A DNA stretch of 64,000 nucleotides from Coptis chinensis (lineage: Eukaryota > Streptophyta > Magnoliopsida > Ranunculales > Ranunculaceae), in assembly GCA_015680905.1 (NCBI GenBank), contig CM027385.1, positions 21,830,501-21,894,500 on the forward strand. The letters run 5' to 3'. The notes beneath the pieces were generated by a model. It saw only the letters and a program-made list of their open reading frames with translations, made no database searches and was not told where the DNA came from. Below are positions 46,276-57,540 of this stretch, in pieces. Made by a program: the position numbers and the translations under genes. The stretch's first letter is position 1. The number at the start of each line of letters is the position of its first letter.

Positions 46276-47932
46276 TGATAAGAGCCCAAAACTGTAGTTT
46301 TAACCCTATAAAAGTCATACTATTAGACCAATTATGTGAGTAATAATTAAGAGTTAACACTGATTACGTGTTTTTATGCATTTCAGGCATCAAAGTCCAT
46401 TATGTGAAGAAATGTGCCACTTTAGCGAGATAAAGGAGCAAAGGTCGGTTACTAAGGAGTTCCGTGATTAAAGGCCAAGATTCAAGAAGATAAAGCCTTT
46501 CTAAAGCCGGTCAAAAGCTGAAAAGTTGACGCGGGCAGAAACAACACACAAGTCAGCAGAACTTCCAAAGGCCGTATCTTTAGACTTAGACCTCGGAATG
46601 GGGCCTACCTTATGTCAAAACGACCGGCTCGGAAAGAGCTTTCTAATGGTCCAAGCCGTGACCCAATCAGAGGAGCAAAAGTGGACGAAAAGTCTGTTGA
46701 AGACAACTGCAGCTGAAGAGGCCTTTTTGGACTGAAAGAATTGGGTTTTGGGCCTGATTCTCTGGCCCAAAACATGGCTCCAAGCCCATGCACGATTTCT
46801 GGATCTGAATGTATAAAAACCAAAGCTTCACTCTTTGTTAATGGTAGATAGGGTAGATAGTTAATGGTAGCTAGTTAGACCTAAAAATATATAGAATTAT
46901 AGATCTAGTTTTCAGTAGATAAATTAAGTTTAGTTCCATTTCAATTCTTGTTTTAGATTAAACTCTTAGAATCATTATTCTTAATTAGTTTGATTAATAA
47001 AATAGCTAGTTTGTCAATTTCGATTCTTGTCATTTACAATTGTGTAGATCTAAATTCCCTTATTACGTAGATAGCTAGACTTAGATTAGTTAGATTATTA
47101 ATTTAGTATTGAATCATTGTTTTATTATTCATTAGATTAATAAAATAGTGTTCTCCATAAGTTAGTTTAATTTCCATTAATTGTTTAATTTAAATTCGTA
47201 GATTCAATTAATTGTCATTATTAGTTTAATTCAATTATTGCATTAGTAGTTTTGAATTGGGTTTAAACAAGCAAAGTTTCAATCTTTATATCATGCCTTG
47301 TTTGAATTCCATTGGGAATGATAGCGTGATGATTCTCGGCTAAACCTCCATTAAGGGGGTTGAGAAGCCTTGATGAAAGCTTGATTCCGATTATCGTAGA
47401 GTCGTCGTAATTTCCTTTCCACTCTAGAAACGATTAGTTCACCATGAGAATGGGTTTAATCATTCACATACTAGTTATGAATTGGTAGGAATGCCATGTG
47501 TAATTAGGGATTAGGAGTAACCATATTGTTCTGCGAAGTAGTTCAATTCGGATTACGACGATTTGTCGTTAGTAGGATTAAGTCGAGTTAAGGTGGAATC
47601 AATCCCCCTCTAACTCCTTATCATAGAATCAACGTAGCATTCCCATAGTTGTTCTAATAGTCGACTAGTTGCATCTTGTGGGAAGTTGCATCGTAGTCTA
47701 GTTGTCACTTCGTAAATCTCTCATTAGACTTTAGAGTTAAGAATACTTATACGTAGAGAACACAGCATGCGAAAGGACTAGGAGTGGAACGAATCACTCT
47801 ACTCCACTATATCTCATAGGATTGAGAGTAGAAATCTTTGATAACATATAGGCACATAATTTAGTTTTAGTTTACTTACGTTTGAGTTCATCGTTCATTT
47901 CGTAGGTAAACTATTCAATATTTAGCTTATCA
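46276..47932 (+). repeat. 5' LTR of element 3
   Basis: It starts TGATAAGAGCCC and ends TTAGCTTATCA and has exactly the same length as the 3' LTR. By eye, about 38 differences from the 3' LTR fall in the first 480 bp and about 30 in the remaining 1,180 bp. Confidence 0.95.
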
Positions 47933-47934
47933 AA

Positions 47935-47947
47935 TGGCGCCGCTGCC
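47935..47947 (+). other. Primer binding site of element 3, tRNA-Asp type
   Basis: TGGCGCCGCTGCC, two bases after the LTR, matches the complement of the plant tRNA-Asp 3' end except for one base. The match does not extend further. Confidence 0.8.
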
Positions 47948-48495
47948 ATCTTAGTTTCACTTTCGCATTGTTTTCGTAGTGTAAGTACTTTTCTTAAAGT
48001 CCCATTTCACCGACCCACCCTTGTTTGATTCATACTGTGGTTGTCCGTTTCAAAGATTGAAAAAAAAAAAAAAAAAAAAAAAAATTTGCACGGAGCCTAA
48101 CTTCGCTTTCGCCCGAGCGATCAAGTTATTGGAAGCTAAAGCGACCAGCCCAAAAAAGATCAGAACACTGTAGCGACCACCCTAAATCATCAGAACTTGA
48201 AGTTACACGGAGCACGCACGACCGCTTCTGCTTGCGCACCAGCGCCCTAAGCTAGATTTTTCCAGATTTCTACGGTTTTGATTCGAACTTTGATTTTTCA
48301 AGTTTTTCAGTGTTTCTAACTTGTTATATACACCTAACACGCCGTAAACAAGATGCTATTCATAAAGCGAAGCAAGGACGCAATCAGGTATTCCTTTCTT
48401 CCACACCCTTCTCTTCTCCTGTTAGAGGTTTATACTAGTATATCGTAATAGTTTGGAGTGTTGATGTGTTTAGCTAAAATTGGTCTTAGCCTTGT
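47948..48495 (+). other. 5' leader of element 3
   Basis: This is a non-coding leader with a run of about 25 A at 48060-48084 and GC-rich words with AGCGACCAGCCC (48142-48153). A similar word, AGCGACCAGCTC, recurs at 54645-54656 in front of ORF3. Confidence 0.6.
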
Positions 48496-50227
48496 ATGAG
48501 ATTAAGGTCCGGCGAACAAAACACCGAGCGTAATTACACAACAACGCGTCAACAAACAAGTCTATCTAGTATACCACCCACTACACCTCTAGCTACTATT
48601 TCACACACACCACACATAATGCCCGACGAAGGAGGAGAGACTCTCTCGGACTTTTATAAAGCCTTGAGCGATAGCCCCAAATCTTGCATCGTTCTAGCGG
48701 ACCACGTGGGATTTCGAATTCCCCAAATATTTTTAATTTGTTACTCGTTTTTCATGGATTACACCATGAAAAACCTTATCGGCTATCGTGGGATTGAACA
48801 AGTCCTAACAATATTCCACCATCCTACGGTTGGTGTGGAACAAATTAAACTAAGGGTATTCCCTTTCACCTTAGCCGATAAGGTAGCGTCTTGGTTAACT
48901 GCCTAAGCGCCTAATTCTGTGGACTCGTGGGCTAAACTTGTTCAGCTGTTTATGGAACATTTTTACCCACCCCTAAAGACGGATGAGATGCTTTCCAAGA
49001 TTCATTTCTTTCGACAAAATCCTTCATGAATCATTTTCGAGGCTTGGAATCGTTTCACCGATCTCCTTATAGAGTGTCCACATCATAACTTAGCGAAAAG
49101 ACACGTTAGTTCGTGCCTTTTTCAAAGGACTTCTACACCACCATAAAGAAGTCCTAGACATAATGAATGGGGGTAGTTTCTTAAGCAAAGGAGCCTCGGA
49201 GGCTTATAAATTTTTAGAGGATCAAACTAAGCGAAATAACAATTGGGGGGGTAGTGACAATATCCACCGCTCCGCTAGTTCTTCTAATACAGTTAAGGCC
49301 GCCGATATGTTTGAAATTAAACACAATCCCGAGCTGAAAACTCTAATCGAATCACTCACTAAAAAGGTAGAGGCCATTTCTGTTCAACAAAAGCATATCC
49401 CCGTCATGAACGTAAATTCAAATCCATGTAGTTTCTGTTGGAGCCCTGAGCATCCCGACTTCCACTGTCCTATAGCATATGAACAGGCTTGTTCCATTAA
49501 TAGTGAACCTAACGCCCCTTGGAGACAAAATCCCAACTTCGGTTGGAGAAATAACCAACACGTCACACCTCCAGGGTACAATAATCAATATGTTAGGCCA
49601 ACGCACAGTTTTAACCAAGCTCCACCACTACAAGGACAGGGTCAGGGTAATTTTAATAATTATAACAACCAAGTGCAACCTCGACAAGGTCAAGCACAAG
49701 GTCAAGGTAGTTATAATAATTATAATGCTAATAGAGGTATCGTTCCGGTAAATAATAATTATCAAAATCCACCCATAAATAATTCATGTGAAATAGTTCC
49801 AGTCACACCACCCGTGACTACTACACCCACACAACCGGATCGTCTTGACACCTTCATACAAGTGAGCCAAAAACTTTTCCAAACCATGGCTCAATCTAAC
49901 CAACAGCTTCTACAATCCGTTAATAATTTAACCCAACAGTTGGCCCAAGATAAATCCCAACCCAAAGGTGTGTTTCCAGGTCACGAAATACCTAATCCTA
50001 AAACAACAAACACAGCCTTTGAGGTAACCAATAATACTAGTAATGAATATGAAAATGTAGGTGAGCTAAAGGCCATCACCACTCTCCGTTCTAATAGAAT
50101 GGTTGATAACAAAGTAACTATGCCTATAGTTACCCCACCAGTAGCCCCTACACCTGCTATTTTACTAGATACCGAAAAAAAAACTGAAGAGCCTACCACT
50201 GTAGAGGTAAGTTACAACACAACCTAA
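48496..50227 (+). pseudogene. gag of element 3
   Basis: It starts MRLRSGEQNTERN at 48496. The retrotrans_gag core shows IKLRVFPFTLADKVASWLTA and, after a TAA at 48904-48906, WAKLVQLFMEHFYPP. There is a TGA near 49027 and a frame change before 49163. The frame from 49163 to 50227 is open and holds a CX2CX4HX4C zinc knuckle (CSFCWSPEHPDFHC, about 49429-49470). A long Asn/Gln/Gly-rich segment follows (QGQGQGNFNNYNNQ). Intact gag would need several repairs. It is related to, but clearly distinct from, the gag of elements 1 and 2. Confidence 0.85.
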
Positions 50228-51683
50228 GAAACAGAAAGCCACGGTTAAACATCCAGGTGATACCATTGCTGAATATAGATAGAAACCACCGTTTCCACAA
50301 AAATTAGCCGTGTTAACTAGGGATACTAATTATGAGGAGATTAGGGACATTTTCAAGAATCTAACTATAAACCTTCCCTTCCTCGAAGCTATTAAAAAGC
50401 TACCACACCATGCTAAGTTTCTTAAGGAGTTTTGTACTACTAGGTGTAAGATAAATATACCAAAAGACGCCTTTTTAACAGAACAATTCCCAACTCTATC
50501 TGAACATAATGGAATTGTTAAGTACAAGGACCACTGGCGTCCCTCATCGTACAATGCACTTTAGGAGATTCCTATCTGACGACCGGCGTTATTAGACACG
50601 GGGTTAGTGTTAACTTACTCCCCGCTTTTATTTGTATAGACAAATAGGTCTAGACGAGACGCAACCCACTAAAATGACGCGTTTAGCAATTAGCGGATCG
50701 GTCTATTAAGTATCCTAAGGGTGTGGTCGAAAATGTTCTCGTAAAGTTCGGATTTTTACTATCCAAATGATTTTGTCATCCTCGATACGTAAGTCATTAA
50801 CGACTCTGTCCCATCATCTTAGGGTGTCCTTTCCCGGCAACCGCCAATGCGCTCATTAATTGCCGCGATGGTTCAATGTCCATGTCTTTTGGCCATCTTG
50901 TTTGTTGAAGTCAATGTTTTTAAAACAAAGACCACGCCATTACCCGATTAGCCTATGGATGGAGAGGTTAGCATGATCGAGAGCTTTGCTCGAGATTATT
51001 TCAACAACACGTTCCCTGATAATCATATGCCCAAATTTCTTTCCTTTGGAAGTTCAGACTCCAACATTTCCATCCCTACACTAGTCGATACACATATTAC
51101 GGATGAGGATGAGATAGATGACTTTCTCAAAGATGTAGAGGACTATCATAGTAACGAAGATATGACCAATCTAGATGAGCAATTCGATGAGTCTCTTAGA
51201 GCAGGTGATGATTCACCCTATCAAGAACTACTTTCCACAACATCCACCTCGACTTTCCTCCTTCCACCCTTTCAAAGGAATCTCGAATTTGCACTCGATC
51301 CTTTTGTTTCTTCTGTGCTTCATAATTTTATAAATCCGCTTAGTAAACAAATACTTCAGAAGACAAAAGCATTTGACACCTTCATTTTCAGACTTGAAAC
51401 AGTCCCTACACACACAATGAATGAGTTTTGTGCTAAACCCACATCCTCATTGTTTACATGCTGTCCTTCTACAACTTATCCATATCCACCATATTCTCCA
51501 AAACCATTCACTTTTCCACACTTATTTACTAGAACACCCACTCGTTCAAAAATGAAAAAGAAGGTGCATGCTAGGTTACGTAATAGGGTTATCCGACTTC
51601 ACTTTCATTTCACTAGGTTGCGTCATAGAAAATCTTGCTGCTTGATTGTGTTTGGATATGTTTTCTGTGATATTTATTTATAG
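50228..51683 (+). pseudogene. Protease relic and post-protease ORF of element 3
   Basis: Segment 50310-50564 (IFKNLTINLPFLEAIKKLPH) matches the linker before the protease in element 2. A protease active site LLDTG follows near 50590, with frameshifts and stops through 50940, and a remnant INCRDG near 50850. From 50955 an open frame of 242 codons starts MDGEVSMIESFARDYF, equivalent to the segment after the protease in element 2. It is acidic in the middle and Pro/Phe-rich, and ends KSCCLIVFGYVFCDIYL. Where RT should begin, nothing RT-like is found. Confidence 0.7.
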
Positions 51684-52796
51684 AATGATCCACAACTATT
51701 TCGGTTGTTGATATATGATAAACTGCATGCTCATACATATGTTTAGATAAAGTCTCGAGTATCTGACTATAAATGACTCAATTTTTTGTGTTTGGTGCAT
51801 TCCTTTCATTTCCAGATATTGGTGAATGCACCATTAAGGTAACCAGGCCCTCCCTATGGAGTGTGTGGCTGTAAGTACCGGATCCTAAGTCCATGTTTAA
51901 TATAATTCACGTTTTCCACTCTTGCATGTTTTCTCGGATTTTTGATTCATGTTTCTCTATGGGGTTAATTATGTCTTTCTTGCTTATTTTTTCCTTATAA
52001 AAGTAAAAAATATATTAAATAATAAACATAGTAATTTAGGAAGTCTCGGGAATCTGACTTTAAAAGACCCACTGTTAAAAAACAAATTTTCTAAACTTTG
52101 TTGTAAAAAATTTGTTTTGGGGTGGGGTGTTCGTGTTTCCGTCCTAGAATGTTTTATGTCCCATTAGAGTTTCTTAGGCCGTTTAATTATATTTCGATTT
52201 GGGTTGACATACTCTATGAATTTAGAGTTTATTCGTTCGCATAACATACGTCATGCATGCACTACGAGGCGTTTTACATTATCTTATATGTCATCCACAG
52301 TTGGAATAGAGTGTTTTATGGATCATTAGATTGGAAATTCTCTCCTGATCATTTCCATATCTCATTCACAAAAATCGGACCGGTAACAAAGCAGCAATTT
52401 TGATTTGAAGTTTCGCGAAAAATCGAAAAATTCAAAAATTTTGAATTGGGCTTGGGCCCAACCCGCGCCCACCGGCAGTGCACCCGTGCCCTTACCTTTG
52501 CCCAACAATCGCGTTCATCTTCTCAAAACCGCCATTAACGCCCACCAAGCTCCAAACCTAAAAAAAAAAAAAAAAACAATAAACCTAATTAAACCCACGC
52601 CAACCATCAAAAATCCGCTACAAATCTTCTAAAAAACCAAACCCCCACCAAATCCACCAACTTACATCACCAAAACCCACGAAAATTTTAAAAAATTTGT
52701 GAACTGTCGCGCCACCACCACTGTTTGCTTCAATCGGTCGATTCAATTTCCAACACCACATCCCATTTAAACCCCCACTACATTCCAAACGCTAAA
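51684..52796 (+). other. Non-coding segment between gag-pro and ORF2
   Basis: It holds two units of the post-pol motif (51750-51779 and 52041-52070), an A/C-rich stretch with AAACC and CCACC words (52400-52790), and a 17-A run near 52560. No gene is visible. This is where RT, RNase H and integrase would be in an autonomous element. Confidence 0.6.
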
Positions 52797-53973
52797 ATGG
52801 CTCAACAACGTCGAATTTTGCCGGAGCAAGCTTTACTGGCGACCACTTCGCGCCATTTTACAGTGATGAAATGATCAGTAGAGACTGGAATAGCTTGTGG
52901 TACTCGACTGAAGCCTTTTACCACGAAGACTTAGTTCGACGGTTTTACAACACGAAGGAGGTAGAGGGGACTAGAATTTTTGTTATGGTGGCGAAGAGGA
53001 GGAAGGAGGTAACTACTGGGTTGTTGGCTGAGATTCTAGGCATTCCGCCTAGAATCCATCTGGATGTCATGTTGCAGGAGTCCCAATATAATGGGGTAGA
53101 ACCATTGATGAACGTGACAGTTACCGAAGGGAACTACAATGCGAGATCGCATTGTGTTCGCCAGTCATCCCTCAGAACCAACCAGCTGGCTGCAGCTCAG
53201 TGGATTGGTCGAAACGTCCTGGGGAAGGAGAAGGTCAGCGACATCGGTCTGAACTGCCTCCACATTTTATGGATACTCCAGGAGCGAAATACGAAGTTCT
53301 CATCTTGGAGTTTTGCTTAGCATGATTAGGGGAGTAGGGAAGTCCTGTTTTGCACCTCTCCCTCGTGTTGATAACCAAGATCATCTTTGAAGTTGAGAAC
53401 AACTCAGCGTCTAATAGGTCTTACATCACCCCGCACCGAAATCCTCGCATTTATAAGGAGTGTGTCCAACGAGTTTGGCGGTTGCCTGAGGATAGGATAG
53501 AGGACGAGGAGGATGATGGAAATGAGAATGCCGAGGAGGATGGGGGAAATGAGAATGCCGAGGAGGATGAAGAGGACTTGACTTGTTTTGATGCGGATGC
53601 CCTAGAGCGGTGTTGGTCAGATGCAGAACGCATGGCCGTAATTCATCGTGGCATGCGTTCACTCAACACTATCTGCGAAGACCTCCGGACTTGACAGTCT
53701 ACTATCCATCATAACTTCGAGATCCGTACCCAAAGAGAGGACGAGCGGTGGGAACAGATGAGGGCCGAGCTAGAAGCTCAGCGCCAGTTCCGGGCCGACA
53801 TGCTTGCACGATTCCCACCTCACGGGGATTCTCCTTCTGAGGACACACCATCGAGGCACGAGCGTCGTCGCCGAAAGACGAATGGTGCTGGCCCATCGGG
53901 AACTCAGGAGCCATCTCCAGACCATGTGCCCTCCGCTACCAGTACCGGAGTGGTTAGGGATAGTATCGTTTGA
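52797..53973 (+). pseudogene. ORF2 of element 3 (plant retroelement accessory protein)
   Basis: The first ATG at 52797 reads MAQQRRILPEQ. A frameshift within the first 25 codons leads to the frame SRDWNSLWYSTEAFYHEDLV, then GLLAEILGIPPRIHLDV. This pattern (an FY..LV..FY segment, then a short domain with L..L.GI) resembles the domain named putative plant transposon protein in Gypsy-type elements, from memory. Stops occur near 53318-53340 and 53692. The C-terminal part has an acidic duplicated segment (GNENAEED twice, 53518-53575) and a basic end with RHERRRRKTNGAGPSG to the stop at 53971-53973. Its function is unknown. Confidence 0.6.
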
Positions 53974-54798
53974 TATTTCTATTTTTATTTGTAGTTTCAT
54001 TATTGCCATTTATTTTAATATAAGTTTTATATCCGTAATTTGAATTTTATAGTGAAATGTACTTCGAATGAAAATTTTAATAAAATGAGGTTATTTTCAT
54101 TGTGCGTGGTTGTTTAATATTGATCCCACCTTCCCAAATTGTTTGGGGGAGGTGTTATCTATTCCAGTATGATTTTTATATGACCCTTGTCTTAGAATTT
54201 ATTGCGGAGTCAAGGTGAAAATATGGCCATTTAGGCATATCTATGAATAAGTATCATGGTAGGATGAAATATCGATTAAATAGGTAGATTCTATCATAAA
54301 TTCAACCTAAAAGATACTAGGTTTGTTTTAGAATCAAGAAAATGAGTTGTTTCCGTTTTCGGGTTTGGAAATCTTGGTATTTCCAGAAACTGCCGTAAAA
54401 ACCTTTTGGCAACTTCCCGATCCGTTTTAGCAACTTAAAACCTATATAAACTTCATACATTCTACACTCACAACTCACACTACACCTAACCTCCATCACT
54501 CACCTTTCACTCCCACGATTCCAACGTTTAGCCTCAATTTCGAAGTTTTCAAAGACCTCCGAAGCGCTGCTTCAAGAGGAGCGCTTTTCAGCTCGCAAAT
54601 TTTTTCAGATTTTTTTTGTCGAGTGCACTCATCGCCCAAGGTGGCCAAGCGACCAGCTCAAAAAACTAGAATTCCAAAATCTTGAGCGCCACGCTTCAAG
54701 AGCAGAGCGACTCAATCTAACTTCCGTGGACCGAAAAATTCCAGTTTTCTCGGGGTGTTCCCGGATCATTCGCAGCTATTTGAGAGCATAATTTTGAG
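53974..54798 (+). other. Non-coding spacer and leader of ORF3
   Basis: It is AT-rich up to 54440, then has a GC-richer stretch with AAGCGCTGCTTCAAGAGGAG and AGCGACCAGCTCAAAAAA, the latter also seen in the 5' leader of the element at 48142-48159. No ORF is visible. Confidence 0.5.
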
Positions 54799-55722
54799 AT
54801 GACATCTCCTACATTGATACCGGAACAGTCTTTTCGAAGATTTGTTCCAAAGCACTACTTACGGTGCTTGGTTTTAGCAAGCGATCACATATGTAGGCTG
54901 GGAACCCGCTTATGGTAAGACGATGCACTTTATTCTCCAACACTAGCATCTTATTTTTTCGATAACTGCATTTTCTTTGAAAGACCGGATGGAGAACAAG
55001 TGTTCTCCATCAACATTGATAATGAACCAATGGAAATTACCGTGTTCTTGCTAGCATTTGTTCTTGGACTTGCTATGCCCGGCCGAAATACAAGACCCAT
55101 GGTGCTATTGGGTAGATAATATGTATGTCTACACTTATGAGTTTTGCATGAGTCCTATGGGGCAGGCATTTTCCATATCGAGGACTAAAGGGGACTATAA
55201 CGTCGCGCTTTGGTAGCCTTTCCATGAACATAGGAACTGTTATGTTTTGGATCATGCTAAACATTTTAGGGAATGGCGTTTTTCTTACATTAATGATGCC
55301 ACTTGCGGCGTCTTCCTTGCTTTAGCCACGGGGCGTATGTGTCATGACCTTCCCGAACCTTGATGTCTAGTTTAGCTTCGATCCCATAGCATGAGGCATA
55401 AGTACCTTCTTATGCCTTTCTGATTCCGTTATTATGCTATGTTTCTTTCCTATTTTTTGTACACGTTTCACGGATTAGATTACGGTCGACACACGCGACC
55501 CCACCAATAGTATTATTCGATCTTTCCGTAATGACTTGGCAAGGGTGGAGGATACAACCTCATCAGGTTGCACCCTACACCCCGTCAGACCAAGTGGCTC
55601 TTAATAGGTTAGCAATAATAGATGATAAATGGCGGGAAGCCTGGCAAATTAGCATGGCATGGCAGGATGCAAAGGAACCTCACTTCTTTATGGAAGAAGA
55701 GGATGAGGAAGATGACGAGTAA
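54799..55722 (+). pseudogene. ORF3 of element 3 (family A accessory protein)
   Basis: This is the plus-strand homologue of 29517-30394. It starts at 54799 (MTSPTLIPEQSF). Recognisable blocks in changing frames are FFERPDGEQVFSIN, VFLLAFVLGLAMPG, AGIFHIED, DATCGVFLALATGRM (one reading) and, in the last open frame 55531-55722, YTPSDQVALNRL and DDKWREAW, ending in an acidic tail EEEDEEDDE. The frame has at least five breaks. Blocks agree with element 4 at the protein level while many third positions differ, which suggests it was under selection before decay. Confidence 0.7.
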
Positions 55723-57504
55723 ACGCTGGAGTGGAGGTAAGTTTTTAGTTTCAGTTAGTGTCTGCTTATGTCCCAAGCAATTTAATTATGTTAACCCCAT
55801 AATGGGTGGAACTTTTATAGAGTTGAGTCAGTTTTATTTCCTATATTAGTACGTTCTAACCTTGTTTTGCAGATGTTCCTAAATTTCACACGATTCAATG
55901 GTATTTTTCCTACCCTCTTTATTTAAAATGCTTTGAGGACAAAGCATGTTTCTTGTTTGGGGGGCATAGAAACACGTGTAATTAAGGCATCTGTTAGGAT
56001 ATAGATAGAGATAATATGCATTTGTTTTCTAGTTAAAATTTCAAAAATTCAAAAATATAAATAAATAAGTTCATGCTATACACTTATGAATATTGGTATT
56101 GTTTTCCTTCTCTATGCTCTTAATAATCTACAAGTCTCACGTAGATTTTGCATTAGAATAATTTTTAGAAACTTAGGTTAATATATAGGTAATAATCTTT
56201 GCATCTATCTATAAATATATTACATGAGTATCGATGATTGTTAGCAGTAAGTTTCTGAAATCTAGGCTAGAGTACTTATTCTACAAATCCTGTGAGAATA
56301 TAGCCTAAAGCCTTATATGAGCGAAACATTTGAGAAATGACACAAGGGAGAAGTAAAATCTGGATAGAGAAATCACACGTCCACTTGCTTGATCACTATG
56401 CCATATCCTAAGCGAGAATTTAGGCCCTCTTTGGATCGATATAGCCAGAAATTCAAACCTATGAATTATTTTCCGCTAGTCGCCCCTCTAAGCCTTTCTT
56501 TAGCCTTTCATAAACCACAAATCCTTTACCCTATTACAAAACAAAACAAAATAAAAAATTCAACCTACCCAATTTAGATAAGTCTGAAAATAGAATGAGG
56601 AAGAAAGAAGAAGAGAAAAACTTGTGTAAACAAAAGTTAGTTAATTGCTTTAGAAAATAAAGAAAAGAAGTTTCCATCCAAAGAAAAGAAAAATAAAAAT
56701 AGAAATAAAATAAAAACTCCAAAAAATAGAGTAAAAGGGAGTCAAAAGCCAAAGAAAAGAAAAAGAAAAAAATATGGCTAAGGATGGAAACAAAGTATAG
56801 AAGCAAAAGAAAATAACAAGGTTTTCTCTAAGTTACATAATATGAAGACTCTATTATCTCAGACTTGTCCTTTTTGAATATCCATTTCTTTCCTTCTTAA
56901 ACCATCTCCTAATTCCCGCAACACCTAATAAAGACCTCTAGCTCAATTAGGAATATGTTAGTGTGATAGTAAGTGGCAGATGTGTTTGATCGACTCCGGC
57001 TTCCTTGTTGTCATTGAGATTGTAAGGTAAAGTGTGTCCACTACACACTGGAGTAGCGAAACTTGAGTGGAAAAATCCGAGTGTTGTATCTTGACTATTA
57101 TTGTGAGAACCTACTTAAGGACGCTATTCTGAGTTTTTAGAAACGATCCTGCTAGGCATTTCATAGTATTACTCATAGTATTTATATTTGTATCATAAAT
57201 GATTGATTATTATGCATATATTAGCTTAGGTTTCGACTTGATTACTCTATAAGCATTGCTAGTGAGAGGTATAGTTAATTTAGAGCATGAATACGGAAAC
57301 AATAGTTTTATTTCTTAGTTGTTGTAGTATAGATGAAGTTTGTGAGTACCTTCACTGGAAAACTCTCACGAAGCTATAACTCGTCCACTAGGGAATTCCT
57401 AGTGGTTTAAGGCCTTGTTGCATATGGTCAATGCAATCGCACTCAGCGAAACGGGAGTAGTTAGAACTCCATTTTTTGGTCACTTATTCTAATTTCTCAT
57501 CTTT
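55723..57504 (+). other. 3' non-coding internal region of element 3
   Basis: No ORF is visible. It begins with a polypurine-tract-like module at 55932-55970 and is homologous in reverse to 27766-29516 of element 4. It includes an A/G-rich stretch at 56540-56820. Confidence 0.7.
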
Positions 57505-57540
57505 GCTTGAGGACAAGCAAAATGCTGTTTGGGGGTGGTT
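57505..57540 (+). other. Polypurine tract of element 3
   Basis: CTTGAGGACAAGC and then GTTTGGGGGTGGTT lie directly before the 3' LTR start TGATAAG. It is the expected priming site for plus-strand DNA. Confidence 0.9.

Noticed and set aside
53426..53662. His/Pro-rich frame on the minus strand
   Set aside because: It is the shadow of the acidic repeat of ORF2 on the plus strand.
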